Position numbers and translations under genes: made by a program. A stretch of 64,000 bases of DNA from Undaria pinnatifida (lineage: Eukaryota; Sar; Phaeophyceae; Laminariales; Alariaceae), in the NCBI GenBank assembly GCA_012845835.1, contig JABAKD010000023.1, forward strand, positions 12,833,851 to 12,897,850. The letters run 5' to 3'. Shown here in pieces: positions 10,758 through 21,989 of the stretch; the stretch's first letter is position 1; each line of letters begins with the position of its first letter. The notes under the pieces were generated by a model. The model ran no database searches. It was not told the DNA's origin and was given only the letters and a program-made list of their open reading frames with translations.

Positions 10758-12503
10758 TGGTCCGTGCACAACTAAAAATCCCAAATTTTCCCAGCACAGA
10801 TGACAACTTTTCTCTGCACACAGGTGGTTGTTCGGAATTCTGAAAATACCGCCAAACGCCCTGTTTACAGGCGCATCGCGTGACGGAGAGTTTTTTTTTT
10901 TTTTTTTCTTTGACTTTTTATCTCCGATAAACCGGAAAAACTTGTTTTGTTTTCTGACAGGTGTGTTATTTGTTGATGCCACAAAACTCAACGGTTTTGG
11001 ACAGATCTCGGAATTTGCCAGGGGGGATTTTTTTTTTTTTTCAAAATATTCGATATTGACGGAGATATAGAAGGAAAACTTGATTTAAAGGGTCATCTTG
11101 TTTTGTTTTATATGCAATAACTAACCGACCGATTTCAAAATAGAGCACGGCAAACGATTCCTCTCGTCAATCTCCAGGGGGGAATTTCGTGGTTTTGCTG
11201 GGAAAAATCTGGTTGTCGAGATAATCGCAATGTTGTTGTTCCGCACCACGCGGCGACTTTTTTTTTGGCGGACGCACGCGGTACACAAAAACTGCACACA
11301 CAGCAGCCCGAACAACACAAAGCACGCACACAAGCACCATGGGGAAGCCTAAGGGACGGGCAAAGAAGAAGAAAGTCGGCAATCGCGGACCCGATGGCAG
11401 GGCGGTTTCTAAAAAGCCGAAGCCGGCCCAGCAACATGATCTTCCATCATCCGGCGCTGGCGATGCACCCTTCAATGGCCACGACAGCATAATTCTCCCG
11501 CCGAAGGCCCCGCGGCAGAGGGTGGGGCGGCCGCAAGGAGGCAGCGATGCTGCATGGAAAGGGTCTTCTCCGACCTGGGGGCTTTCAAGGCCCAGCTCAA
11601 CAAAGTCCAGCAGATCTTCAAGGACGCCGGTCACGTGTGCATCTTCCTTCCCAAGTACCACCCTGAGCTCAATGCCATTGAGCGGTACTGGGGATACGTC
11701 AAGCACGTCCTTCGGCTTCACTGCGAGTACTCCCTCACCCACATGCTCAAGATTCTGCCGGGGGCGTTGAGTGGGGTGCCTTTGGAACACATCCGCGCGT
11801 GGAGCAGGGTGGTGTGGCTGTATATTGAAGCGTACGACGACGGGATGGTGGACTACCTCAAGAACCGCGAACTCAAGGAGTGGCACACGCACCGAGAAGC
11901 CACCCGAAGGGGGGATGCGGTTTTGGAGGCAGCGGGGCGAGGAAAAACACAAGCGGAAAAGGACGCCGCGGCGGCGAGGGCGTTGGCGGCTTCGCAGGAA
12001 TGCCGAACCTTCTCCACGAGGAGGGCCAAAAGGGCATTCAAAGCGTGGAAGAACAAGCAGAGGGAGGAAGAGAAGGAGGGGGGAGAGGAGAAGGAGGCCG
12101 AGAACGCTGCGTCGTGATGTGTGTGTGGCTGTATGTATGCATTTTTGGGTGCTTTTCACGTTGAAATATTGTTTTATGCAACCGTTATGCGTGGTATCTG
12201 CAAAGTGCAAACGTGAGGTGTCCGTGGTGTATCAAGCAGGCAGTAATAGAGGGGGAGGGGGGTTCCCTCTAGGATACGATTAGGGGGTTCCGTGAGTACA
12301 TATGGGAGGTATACTGTATTTGGGGGGGCTCCGTGTATGATTTTGGTCAAAAATGTTGCATGTCACCAGGAAAAAAAAAACTCTGCGGCTATCGACGTAT
12401 CTCGACGAGGCGGTCACGACTATCGTTGTTTCACGTTCCAATTTTTTTTTTTTCTAAAGTTATCGCACAAAACGTGATTGGACAAATTGTTGTGCACGGA
12501 CCA
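10758..12503 (+). mobile_element. Tc1/mariner-type DNA transposon, internally deleted
   Basis: A cut-and-paste transposon of 1,746 bp. Both ends carry the 15-bp inverted repeat TGGTCCGTGCACAAC (10758-10772 and the complement at 12489-12503). It is flanked by TA on each side (10756-10757 and 12504-12505), the target duplication of the Tc1/mariner superfamily. The empty target is preserved in R9 copy 1 (TA at 8643-8644), which fixes the boundaries independently. Inside are long T runs, A runs and a broken transposase gene. The copy looks non-autonomous. Confidence 0.88.
11339..12117 (+). pseudogene. DDE transposase remnant of the mariner-like element
   Basis: Start chosen at ATG 11339 (context ACCATGG), giving a basic, nuclear-localisation-like N terminus (MGKPKGRAKKKK). 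That frame (11339-11770) is followed by a second frame (11554-12117) carrying the C-terminal part of a Tc1/IS630-type DDE domain. It includes HVCIFLPKYHPELNAIERYWGYVK, whose Glu in NAIERYW fits the third catalytic residue, then LHCEYSLTHMLKILP and a charged KE-rich tail. The two Asp-bearing blocks expected before it are absent. The gene has therefore lost its middle and changed frame, and cannot encode an active enzyme. Family placement beyond Tc1/mariner-like is uncertain. Confidence 0.72.
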
Positions 12504-12726
12504 TATGTATTCACGTGCCGAATCCTGGATTGCACGACAGCCTTCGTAGACAATATTGATTTCGAATATCACGATTCCGATTCCGAATCGCACCAAAAAT
12601 GAAAGAACAGAAATCAGACCTTAACATATCAGCAGAGATAGACGGTTGGTGTACTCAATAATATTTAATAGCAATAATAGCTAATCATGCAGATAGCAGA
12701 TACCTAGTGGAACACTATTATAACAG

Positions 12727-12960
12727 GATTGACTGCGGCCCGGCCCGGCCCATTAAAGTTCACTTATATCGGCCCGGCCCGGTCCGGCCCATCAATTCGT
12801 CAAATATGTCGGCCCGGCCCGGACCGACCCAAGACGTTGGCAGGTTGGCCCACGATACACGGGCTCCATGTGGACCAGCCTGTCGATTTGAAGAGCCGGT
12901 CCATGGGCCGGCCAACGGGCTGGCCCATGTGTTACCCCGTACTAAAATGTGCACACCGAC
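12727..12960. repeat. GGCCC-rich satellite, second block (inverted)
   Basis: Tandem GGCCCGGCCCGGCCCAT-type units, ending CCATGTGTTACCCCGTACTAAAATG. That end is the reverse complement of the left edge of the 7500-8084 block, so the two blocks face each other across the R9 pair. Confidence 0.75.
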
Positions 12961-13010
12961 GTTATATATTATTTCGTATTGACTTTTTCCCATCCATACC
13001 ATTACCAGGT

Positions 13011-13170
13011 ACCCCCCCCCCCCGCAATACTTGTTGCACGACTTACAGGATATACATGACCAACAGATGCATTCCTTCCACAACAATCATATTTGTGCCT
13101 TTAAATAATTCATGGTTTCCGCGCACAGATTGAAATGCCCCCCCCCCCCGACCCCCCCCCGCCCCCCCCC
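13011..13170. repeat. poly(C) tracts
   Basis: Runs of 8-12 C at 13011 and 13138-13170, forming the C-rich edge of the adjacent R1 copy. Confidence 0.8.
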
Positions 13171-13179
13171 AGCCGCTCC

Positions 13180-13525
13180 CTCTTGTTCAAACCCAGGTCC
13201 CCACTCCCTTGAAAACTCGGTCCTTACGTCACCGGTTATACGACGTACAGGATACACTTACTACTTGATAAACTGATAAATGTTCTTCCAAAGCGGTCAT
13301 ATTTTCCCCGCCTCAAAAACAGGTTTAATATTTTGTCCGCGCACAGACTGATTCATATCACCCTGTTGACCCATGTACAAGCTGCACTGTAGTTCCAAAG
13401 GGATCGCCGACCTGTATCCTAAATGAGTAAACACAACTCTTAATACGCGCGATCGGAGTATCACACACAGCTTGCAAAAATGCGTTACGACAAATTCTTG
13501 GATCTCACAGCTGGAGTGTATTTAT
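13180..13525 (-). repeat. dispersed G-tract repeat R1, copy 1
   Basis: Shares GCGCGATCGGAGTATCACAC, CACCCTGTTGACC, TCCGCGCACAGACTGA and the end CTCACAGCTGGAGTGTATTT with the other R1 copies. The C-rich strand is on top here. Confidence 0.75.
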
Positions 13526-13854
13526 ATTCAAAAAATGATAATTAATTAGACAAGACTAGACTAGGCTATACCTGGTAGGGAATAATAACCGTTATATTTT
13601 TCAAAACACTCCTCAACACGTCAGCTGTAACTGGAAAATTTAGTGTCGATATTCATCTTCGCAAGCTGCGTGGTACACCTTATTTATTTCAGGATCTACT
13701 ATCATACTACATGTAGCTGCTTCCGGCCCATGAGGCACACACATCCACTGCCCACTCAGTCTTGATCCTTCAACCAGCTGGCGAATGCTTGCTCCGATGG
13801 ATTATGTCCCGACTGGTTGACCACCACCCGCTACTATTCCGGCGACGCCCACAC
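13526..13854. other. unannotated spacer
   Basis: AT-rich sequence without a recognised gene. It contains a TACCTGGTA palindrome at 13569-13577 and the AGACTAGACTAGGCTA box also seen in R8. Confidence 0.5.
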
Positions 13855-13877
13855 CAGCAGCAGCAGCAGCAGCAGCA
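13855..13877. repeat. (CAG)n microsatellite
   Basis: Seven to eight uninterrupted CAG triplets immediately before the R8 homology starts. Confidence 0.9.
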
Positions 13878-14960
13878 CCTGCCCTGCCGCTGCGATACCC
13901 GCGCTTGCTATATCAGCTACTGCAACGCCTGCACCTACCTCCTGTCGGTCTTTCATCCGAAGATAACATTGATAATTACATATAATTTTTGGTGGTGGCT
14001 TCCACTGCGACCGCGGCAGCATCAAGCTTCATTCTTGGTTCGACAACGGCACCCACAAAGAAGGGTGAATGTCACTGCCAGTTTCGGCCAAAAGATGCGC
14101 CCTGTCTGGCCCTGCTTCGCGAAGTGTTCACCTGCGGTTCTGTATGGGATGAACTTAGGCGAGAGCGTAAGCAATATTGCTGTCTGAAGCGCGCAGAAAG
14201 CAAGGAGTGTCCCCTGTGCACTCGTAATTGTGCGAAGGCTTTGATAAGACATTGCAGAAGGATCACAACGCAGAATGGAATTTGGTTGTAGACGCGAGCA
14301 GCAGATCAGCACGGGCAACGAGTCAGCGCGCAGAGGCGTTGGTCGAGGCATCAGGTGGGGAGTTGTGAGAATCGCGCTTCAATTACTTAGAAAAGGGGGT
14401 CAATAGTTTCTTGGCTGGACACAAAATAGACTTGACGGGGATACAAGTTGTGTGTACACGAGAATATATACAGCCTATCTATGCCGTAGATGTCGTTCCG
14501 ATACAAAGTCGACTAAACTTGCGTTATGTTGTGCTATATTTATTGATATAGTCTAGAGGTCTAGTCGAGTCTAGGAGTATATTTTATACTCGGAGTATTT
14601 GTTTACGTTTTGTTTCCATTGTTGAATTACTATGTATGATGTCTCAGTTTTTCCTTTCTCTTCTCTTTTGTTTTTCTGTTTATTTGCTTGCGAAGCAAAG
14701 GAGCAGCATCGCCACAGAGGAGGGCGTGATAGGCGCAGCGTGGGGAGAGGAGAGGCTGGGCATCGCGTTGGTAAGAAACCACCACGACAGCGAAGACGAG
14801 AGGGTCAGGGTTGGGATGGGCTGGGACGGCTGAACGCAGCTATTGGAAACAAAGGCACCCAAACTGTAAATCAATATTTTTGTTTTCTCTGTCTCACAGC
14901 CGCCTGTTACCACGTCATTTATGTGAGTAGAGCTTACCACTTAATCGACAACATGGTCGA
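13873..14960 (+). repeat. dispersed repeat R8, copy 2
   Basis: Inverted counterpart of 6278-7358. A frame at 13989-14291 is Cys-rich (KGECHC, YCCLKRAESKECPLCTRNC) and is shared in part with copy 1. The right edge (CTTACCACTTAATCGACAACATGGTCGAC) is repeated inverted about 100 bp further on, at 15067-15100, so R8 may end in a short inverted repeat. Confidence 0.75.
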
Positions 14961-15031
14961 CGCACCCTGTGTAGGAGACAACGGGGTTTTCACCGTACAT
15001 ACAATGGTTGGTTGTCGCGTTTCATTGGGTT

Positions 15032-15045
15032 GGGGTTAGGGTTAG
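15032..15045. repeat. short TTAGGG-type string
   Basis: GGGGTTAGGGTTAG, about two telomere-type units, lying in the loop between the inverted repeats at the edge of R8. Confidence 0.6.
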
Positions 15046-15105
15046 TGAACTTATATAACGTTAAGGGTATGTCGACCATGTTGTCGAAAAAGCGGTGAGG
15101 TACAG

Positions 15106-15825
15106 TAGTACTCTTCCAAATAGGAGAGAGATGAAATATATCAGAAGGGATAATGGGTGGTGTAGTGATTTTGTTGGGTAAGAAGAACGGAGTAACAGTA
15201 AGTTGTCAATTTGAATTTAATCTTAATATCATACGAAGTACCGGTATATATTACCTAGCATCACCCTGTTGTATACAACATACGGCTATATAATAGCGGA
15301 GAATGTGTACGACACAAGAAATAGTACGAAGAGCTGGAGGGGTCCTGAAATAAATAATGTGGAATTCCTTGAAAAACTGCTGTGCAGTGCAATTATTCAA
15401 AATATTAAAATCAAAGAATAATCTGATAGCTTTACGTAATGATCTGCTTGGTGCCTCGTAATGCATAGAGGCGATAGTGCGCAAGCAGAGGATATTGTTT
15501 GCGGGATTCGTGTCATGTACGGGGGAGGAGCGTCTGCCCCAGAGATCGATTTTTGGGGAGTTGTTGGGGGTAAGGGCTTCTCAGGGGGGCAAGAGCAGGA
15601 CTAGTTGTGCATATGAAGGAGGATATGCCGCCCTTTGGAATCAAGTTCGAAGGGTAGCGAAAGGCTGCTCAGCAGCCCGCAGATGGTTTCGACGGGTAGA
15701 GGAGGAAACCCAGTTGCTCTTCTTTCGGAATGACGTGAGATGGAGAGACGCAGAGCTGCAGAGCGACGCGCCAAGGGCGCGGCAACCCCGTCGACTGTCG
15801 GCATATCAAAACCACCGGGGGAAGG
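15106..15825. other. unannotated spacer
   Basis: No gene recognised. The open frames at 15477-15989 (+) and 15601-16053 (-) overlap a G-rich tract and have no recognisable domain. Confidence 0.5.
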
Positions 15826-15901
15826 GGGGATGGAGGGAGGGGGGGAGAAGGGGGGGGGGGTGCGGCGACGGAGGAGGGGGAGGGGGGGGGAGAAGGGGGG
15901 G
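15826..15901. repeat. G-rich tract
   Basis: Nearly pure purine stretch with seven or more runs of four or more G, able to form G-quadruplexes in principle. Confidence 0.8.
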
Positions 15902-16094
15902 CGTAATGCCCAAGAGACTGAAGTCTCGGTCTGGCTATCACTGCCTTGATATTTGGTGTCCTTCAAATAGCCGCCACAAGTTAGCGTAAGTCCGCCCTGA
16001 CTTGTTCGCCTAGCTGCGTTCTCTCCCCACTGCCATTGATGCACTTGGTACACTCTATGATCCCAAGGCCGTCTTTTGTCCGTTACTGGGGTCT

Positions 16095-16262
16095 GCTCGT
16101 ATGATAGTTTTTCTCCTTTCCATTCCTTCCTTCTTCTTGTTTCATTTCGTCTTTTTTTCCTATTCTTGTCTTTTCTATTATCTACTTTCCTTTTTCACTT
16201 CTATTCTTTTCTTTTCTTTCCTTTCTCTCCTTTTCTTTTCTTATCTTGTTTCTTTTTTCCAA
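16095..16262. repeat. T/C-rich polypyrimidine tract
   Basis: About 165 bp of almost pure T and C (TTTTCTTTTCTTTCC-like), with only scattered A or G. Confidence 0.85.
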
Positions 16263-17339
16263 TCGACTTGCGTCTGGCGTGCGTATGCGTAGTGATAGAT
16301 ACTACGTATAATATATTCGTGCAAGTCCTTCTTGGGTGTCAAGCGGCATAGTCGGTTTTTCCAGGCGCGAGTAGTGAGACGTATGCACCAGCATGGACCT
16401 GGCACACGGTAGGCTGGCTACCGATTTCACGTTTTACATGTTTCTGGCGGAGGCATCATTTGCATCAGCTGTGATATATGCGTGTGCCACCTTCTTCGTT
16501 AGTTCGTTTGTGTATTTTCCCTGGCGTATTCCTCAGCTCCAGAGTGACTGGAGCCTGTCCTGTGACCACGAACTTGAATATTATTTTTAATGGGACAACA
16601 CCACGAACAACAATTACTGTCGACAAGAAACAGCTGACACCATAATGCGCATTTAATCTTCCCTTCTGATATCCGTTCACGGATACATCTGTCTACGTTG
16701 CGCTGGCACAGGTCAAGGTGCCGTCGACATCGAGTCAATAGCGCAATCATCATATATATGGGCGTTCAGCTTAGCCGCCTCTTCGTCAGAGTCCCCACCC
16801 CTCCTCGGCAAGACTCTTGTTGGGAAGGGTGCCTCTTCTCTCGTGGGGTCCTTCAGCCACTCAGCTGCCCTCTTTGACTAACGGCCAGGGGTAAATACGT
16901 ACGGGCGAAGGCATTACGAAGCTTTGCTGCATAGGCGCAGGCTGTTGTTTATGGAGGGGATGAAGGATATGTAGTCTAGAGTGTGGTGCTCGTGAAACGG
17001 GATATGCCACATGTGTATGAGCAGCTGCACTCTCGTCAAGGTTGTTTATGGGGCAGAATACACAGCAGCAGTTATCTGTTGCTTCTTAGGACAGTTTGTT
17101 GTTTGGTTCTGCTTACGCCCTGTCCGGAGTATATGGTTTAATCTGGCGCTGGCAGCAGCAACAATAGCGGTGGTGCTTGATATGCAAAGATACGCCTGAT
17201 TTATATTAACCATCTTCAGTTTTACTTCAGAATGCATATCGTGTGTGAGTATCGAATCCATCGGTCTCCCTCTATTGTTTCTATGTTATGCTGCGAAAGA
17301 AACCGCAAACCGGTCTTTTGCCGATTGTTTGCACAGGTT
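16263..17339. other. unannotated spacer
   Basis: No gene recognised. Two small hydrophobic frames (16393-16590 and 17011-17199, plus strand) have no support beyond being open. Confidence 0.5.
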
Positions 17340-17344
17340 ACAAG

Positions 17345-17480
17345 CGGGCCGGCCCGTGTCTCGGCCACAAAAGTGTGGCCTCACGTGGGCAAGGTGGACG
17401 TCGAAATCGTCATGGTAGTACTCACCGCACGTTACACATAATCGGCCGCGGCCCGGGCCGGCCCGCAAAAACGAGTGGTG
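17345..17480. repeat. GGGCCGGCCC repeat fragment
   Basis: Two inverted GCGGGCCGGCCCG-type boxes (17345 and 17452 regions), related in composition to the satellites at 7.5 and 12.7 kb. Confidence 0.55.
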
Positions 17481-17576
17481 GGCCATCTCATGGGCAGCGG
17501 GGACTTCACTTTGGTTTGTGCTGTGTTGTTGGTGCTGTTTTTCATAAATTTCGCAGTAAAACCTTGCAAACGTATA

Positions 17577-17948
17577 TGTTAAGGAATTAGTGGGGTATTA
17601 GTCCGTTTGACCACTTGCAAAAGGTTAACCGATGACTTACCCAAACTAAGCCTTATAACACTCTCCCCCCCTGAAACGGCGGGATAGCAGGTCGGCCAGA
17701 TATACGGGCGGACCTGTCATTTATCCAAGCCGTTTCATTCCCTGGGGTACCAGGGAGAGTATTTTTCAAGTTCGACATGGGGAAAATATGAAAAGTTTGT
17801 TATTGTGGATGGTGGGGATCGAACCCACGACCCAAAAAACCCATGTCCTGCCGGCGACGACATTTTTTAAGGAATTAGCGGGGTAATAGTCCGTTGGACC
17901 ACTGGAAAAAGGTTAACCGATAGCTTACCCAAACCAAGCCTTATAACA
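17577..17948 (-). mobile_element. miniature LTR element (TRIM), copy 1
   Basis: Two direct repeats of about 84 bp (17577-17660 and 17867-17948) flank about 206 bp. Read on the minus strand the LTR starts TGTTATAAGGCTTAG and ends near CCTTAACA, so it obeys the TG...CA rule. In this copy one inner LTR end is altered. The 4-bp flank TATA is duplicated (17573-17576 and 17949-17952). The interior holds a purine-rich run next to one LTR, a hairpin built on TGAAACGGC/GCCGTTTCA, and a tRNA T-arm-like box with GGTTCGATCCC. It has no coding capacity and would depend on proteins from another retroelement. Confidence 0.85.
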
Positions 17949-18330
17949 TATACCCGTCCCCGTGGTATGGTGCCACAGTCTTACAGAACTCACAGAAGGT
18001 TCGGGTAAGGGTATGGTTTTTTTCCATAATAACTTCTACAAGATCCGGGTACGGGTAAGAACGTCTTACAGAACTTCCATAATCTCCGGGCATTGTGGCA
18101 CGGGCGTACAGAACTCATATAAGTCCGAGCGGGTATGAAACATGCCGTACCCGTACCGCAGATATTGTGGCCACGGGCGTATAGAACTTATAGAACTTCT
18201 GCATGTACGGGTACGAATGTCGTAAACAACTTCCACAAGTTCCGGGTACGGGTATGAACGTCCTACAGGACTTACAGAAGTTGTTTGTAGGGTAATACTC
18301 GTGCTAAATACCCCTAGTAACGTGGCGTGT
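17949..18330. repeat. degenerate CGGGTACGGGTA-rich array
   Basis: Loose tandem units of roughly 65-75 bp combining CGGGTACGGGTA, CTTACAGAACTT and CCACAAGTTCC. Clearly repetitive but strongly diverged. Confidence 0.6.
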
Positions 18331-18420
18331 ACGACACCTACAGAACACAACCAACCTTGATTTTTTTTATAAAACCCGAAATGTCCTCTTTGTTTACAAC
18401 GGCCCTGTTAGATAAGGGGA

Positions 18421-18500
18421 TTCCTAACCCTAACCCAAACCCCAAACCCCATATAACCCCAAATAACCCCAAATAACCCCCTAAAAAACCAAATAACCCA
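18421..18500. repeat. degenerate telomere-like C-rich tract
   Basis: CCTAACCCTAACCC followed by AAACCCC, ATAACCCC and AAATAACCCC variants. It may be a decayed interstitial telomere-type sequence. Confidence 0.55.
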
Positions 18501-19340
18501 AGAAAGGGAACTTTGCTGAACAACTTGACAACACATAGCAAAAACCAAAAAAGTAACAGAGGAGGTGAACATGGTTGCACCGGCCGCCCCTCCGCAGCCC
18601 CCTTGCTAGGAACCTGTAGTTTACGGGTTCTACTTATTTTGTTGTCTCTGCCTTCGGACCGTGTCTGCCGTGCCATCTCCACTCTATTGGACCGCGATTT
18701 CAACGTTTAAGACCCCCCCCGCTGCTCTATCGGTGTCATGCTCCTTTCGGCGCCGGTCGGCCATCCACCGTCCCTCTGCTCTGACCACCCCTCAACACGG
18801 CTTCTCCTCCTTCTCTGCTGCGCTAAACCACACACAGCATGATTTCCACAACCGCAAACCGTAGCGGTGGTATTCGTCCAGCCGTTGGTGGATCAACAAG
18901 CACAACAAGCCATGAGGCGAGAGTGCACGCGGATCTGAATCCTAGACACCAAATCAACCCCCCCTCCCCTCTATTGGAAGGCCGAAATCAAGACATACTG
19001 TTATAGGCTATAGTCTTTAGTCTATATATATTATTTGTGTGCTTACTGTTCGTCTTACACGCCTGCTGACGCTGCTCTTGGTACATGTATCTGGTGTCTA
19101 CTACTACAGCTTGGCGTTCAAAGTACATACATATGCCGAGTGTATGTTTCGATATGCAGGGAAAAATTAACAGGAACTAAAGCACTTAATAATAGTACTC
19201 ACGGCAAATCGACGTACCGAAATCAGCCCAACTGACTCCACTGCCTCTTCGACGTACATAGCCGCCCGGTTTTTTCTAACAGCGTAAGTAATGCGTCGTT
19301 GCCCCCACACTTTGACCCCCACGCCCGGCATCCTTCTTCC
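18501..19340. other. unannotated spacer
   Basis: No gene recognised; includes a short C-run at 18712-18720. Confidence 0.5.
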
Positions 19341-19640
19341 CTACGCGATCAGCTCCTCGCCTGTTCTCCCCCTTTTCTCCTCCCCCTTTTCTTCTTCCTC
19401 TTCCCCCTTCTCTGCTTCCGGGTTTTCTCCGTGTTTTCTCCTCATTCTCCTCTATTGGTTCGTCCTCCTCCTCACCCATCCCCTTATTCGTCCACTTTTT
19501 GCTCGTCTTCCCCGTCCTCTTCCTTGCCGCCCCATTGTCCTCCTCGTCGTCGCCCTCATGCTTCTCCCCGTCCTCCTCCTCCTCTTCTTCCCCCTCCCCC
19601 TCCTCCTCCTCCTCCTCCTCCTCCTCCTCCTTCTCTTATT
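19341..19640. repeat. polypyrimidine tract with (TCC)n
   Basis: About 300 bp of mostly C and T, including an (TCC)n run of about ten units near 19598-19632. Long proline/leucine/serine-rich frames on both strands here are by-products. Confidence 0.85.
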
Positions 19641-19807
19641 CCCTCTTCCCCGTCGAACTATGGATGTCAAGATGAGCGCCGCTTGGTTGCTGACGATTTT
19701 CTCTTAAGCTCCCATTCCACCTGAGATCTTGCGTGGTCGAATAGTGACTCTAGTTCCTTTTTTGGGGCGATTACGTCACCTAAATGACTGCATCCTCTCC
19801 TCCACGG

Positions 19808-20733
19808 CTACGTTCTATGACTCGCTGATGTCGTACTTGGCTCGGAATGCCATACCTTGAACCTCAAGGCGACGGCTACCGCGTGTTCCGTCTGCACGTT
19901 GTGAGCCAGAGAATACTTCCATGTCCAACGGTCATCTTTACGAACAAGGCACATGAGGGGCACCTTGGTGCGCGGCGACTGCTTGCTACCTTTCGAGGCC
20001 GTTTTAAAGCTCAGCGTGAATGAGGCGTCTCGCTCGTCTCCCCTTGGAGCGAACGTGCAGCTGTAGAACGTGAACACGCTAAGCGATTTTTTTCCCTTCA
20101 TCTGCACATGTACCCGTTACCCATGTCTTGCAGTCCCCCACACCCGCCACACCACAAAAGCCGCATGTGTCGCTCTGCTGTAAGGCCTGTGTAGTACACG
20201 CCGATTTCGTGCACGAAGGAACAACCGAGTTAAATCGAAAATCGATTTAGAACAAGAATAGGGCAGTCTTATCATCGCTAAAATTTTTAAGGCAGTGCGA
20301 TACGCCTCAGGCAACAATACTCTAAGCGTGGGTTTGCGGGGGCACATAGTTGTATGACGGAGGCAGACAGGGCGTACCTTGGTCTCTTTGAAGCGCCCCC
20401 CCACCTGCTACCGCAGTCTCCGTACAGCAGCCACCTCCGTTTTGCACGTCGGACACTCGACCTCGCCAGCATCATAGGATGCGATGCCGTTACTTCCTCC
20501 GATGTCCGAGCCGCATCCAAAGTGTGGATTAAATCAGCGTGCGGAGGCAAAGGGGCGATGGTGTGGGGAACGGTTCGCATGGCATGAGTTTCTTTAACCC
20601 CCTCCACGACACTCACGGTCCCAACCAGTAACTCCTGCGTGGACAACAACTCGTCAATGCTGAACAAGTACATACTTTCAACCACGCTCGTGTCCGGGTC
20701 TACAGTAGTTCTATCACCAATTTTAGAAGGCAT
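19808..20733 (-). pseudogene. possible FAR1/MULE-type transposase DNA-binding fragment
   Basis: Minus-strand frames at 20287-20733 and 19808-20107 resemble, in order, the N-terminal zinc domain of MULE/FAR1-type transposases. There is a basic stretch followed by GDCGSRWGGASKRPR (compare the usual CDRGG block). Then comes SKQSPRTKVPLMCLVRKDDRWTWK with a following HN, like the CPF...W...HNH block. About 180 bp separates the two parts and no catalytic domain follows. The match is by general pattern only and could be chance. Confidence 0.25.
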
Positions 20734-21582
20734 TTATGGAAGTGCTCTCTACGTGCAGCTTTCTCGCTTCCCACTCGAAAGTGAACCATTGCCCCCAACA
20801 GCAGCTTCACCAGCTGCCCTTTATAGACACGTCCACCCATGGACCCGACCCGGGTATCCTTTCTTGGTGGTGCTCTTGCCGATAGAACCCAGACCGCGTA
20901 CGTGGCGGGCTCATTGCGTTGCAATGAGAGTTGTTTGTAAGGTGTTGCAAGTGGTTCTCCAACCTGCAACCGTGTAGCGCAATCGATTTGCTCGGTGCAG
21001 CGTGCTTGCACGAACGCCTTCTCTGAAGGGGTTATCAACCCCCCCACACGCCCGAGCCGGGCGCACGAAACGTTACGGAAGTGTGGTCCAGTGTATTCCT
21101 TCAGCGCCGATGCCTTATGGACCTGCCAGCAGACGATCGACGGGGGGGCATGAAAAACAAACACGACCCTTAGTGCAAGTGGATGATTCTATATATTGAA
21201 TGCGCGACGAAAGTGGTGTTGAAATAATACAGCAGTTGCACAAGGTTGTACCTTTATTGGACGCACCTAATTGTGTCCTACGAGTTTAAAGGTACTGAGA
21301 GTTTTTCGTTATCGCTGGATCGTTCGTCTCCCGCACCTGATCGATGATGACTTCGCCTGAATCCCCGCCGACTGCCTCTTGGCGTGGTAAAGAAGCCGGA
21401 GGATTTGATCCCCGAGTCGGCGATTGCTCCCGAAGATCTTCAGAGACGCTCCCCAACCAACCCTGAGCAGTGAACGACACTGCTGTGCCTGTTTCGTCGG
21501 CATCGACTGTGCTCATGCTCTCGGCCGTGTCCATGCTCTATATTTTCGGTGTTCAGCTACAAAGCCGAAATGATGGGTGGTG
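20734..21582. other. unannotated spacer
   Basis: Minus-strand frames at 20700-21164 and 21286-21534 are open but unrecognised. No repeat seen. Confidence 0.45.
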
Positions 21583-21586
21583 TTGT

Positions 21587-21789
21587 TGTTGAGGTATCAG
21601 TGAGGTATTAGTCCGTTTGACCACTTGCCAAACGTTAACCAATAATAGCTTACCCAAACTAAGCCTTACAGCACGCCCCCCCTTGAAACGGCGGGATAGC
21701 AGGTCGGCCAGATATACGGGCCGACCTGCCAATATGCCCAACCGGTTTCATATCCTGGGTATACCTAAGCCTTGTAACATTGTAGTGTC
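21587..21789 (-). mobile_element. miniature LTR element (TRIM), copy 2, internally deleted
   Basis: Same family as 17577-17948. One LTR-like end (21587-21675) and the GAAACGGCGGGATAGCAGGTC hairpin are present. The tRNA-like box and most of the other LTR are missing; only CTAAGCCTTGTAACA remains. The flanking TTGT is duplicated (21583-21586 and 21790-21793), so the outer ends are original and the deletion happened inside the element. Confidence 0.8.
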
Positions 21790-21989
21790 TGGAAGGCTGT
21801 GCCTACCATTTGGGAATGCGGGGTTGGTTCACCCTCCTCGTATCCTGCTCTTGTTAAATGTTAGTTTTAGTGTGCACTTGATTTATATAGATTATAGTAT
21901 CGTACTGCGGTTCGTGGATGTTCCTGTTCAATATATGTAGGATTTAGTATAGTATGTGTATAGACTACTCCCCTATACGCGGGAGGGTC

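Larger units (their letters stand above)
10205..12720 (+). repeat. dispersed repeat R9, copy 2, split by a mariner-like element
   Basis: R9 runs from 10205 to 10757, is interrupted by the 1.75-kb element at 10758-12503, and resumes at 12504 with TGTATTCACGTGCCGAATCC through 12720. A short extra duplication of GACTGCCTACGTAGGCT sits at 10486-10519. Comparison with copy 1 shows the transposon is younger than the R9 duplication. Confidence 0.85.

Noticed and set aside
11167-12210. 347-codon minus-strand open frame
   Set aside because: It is antisense to the mariner transposase remnant, which has real DDE motifs. The minus frame is Pro/Arg/Leu-rich with no domain.
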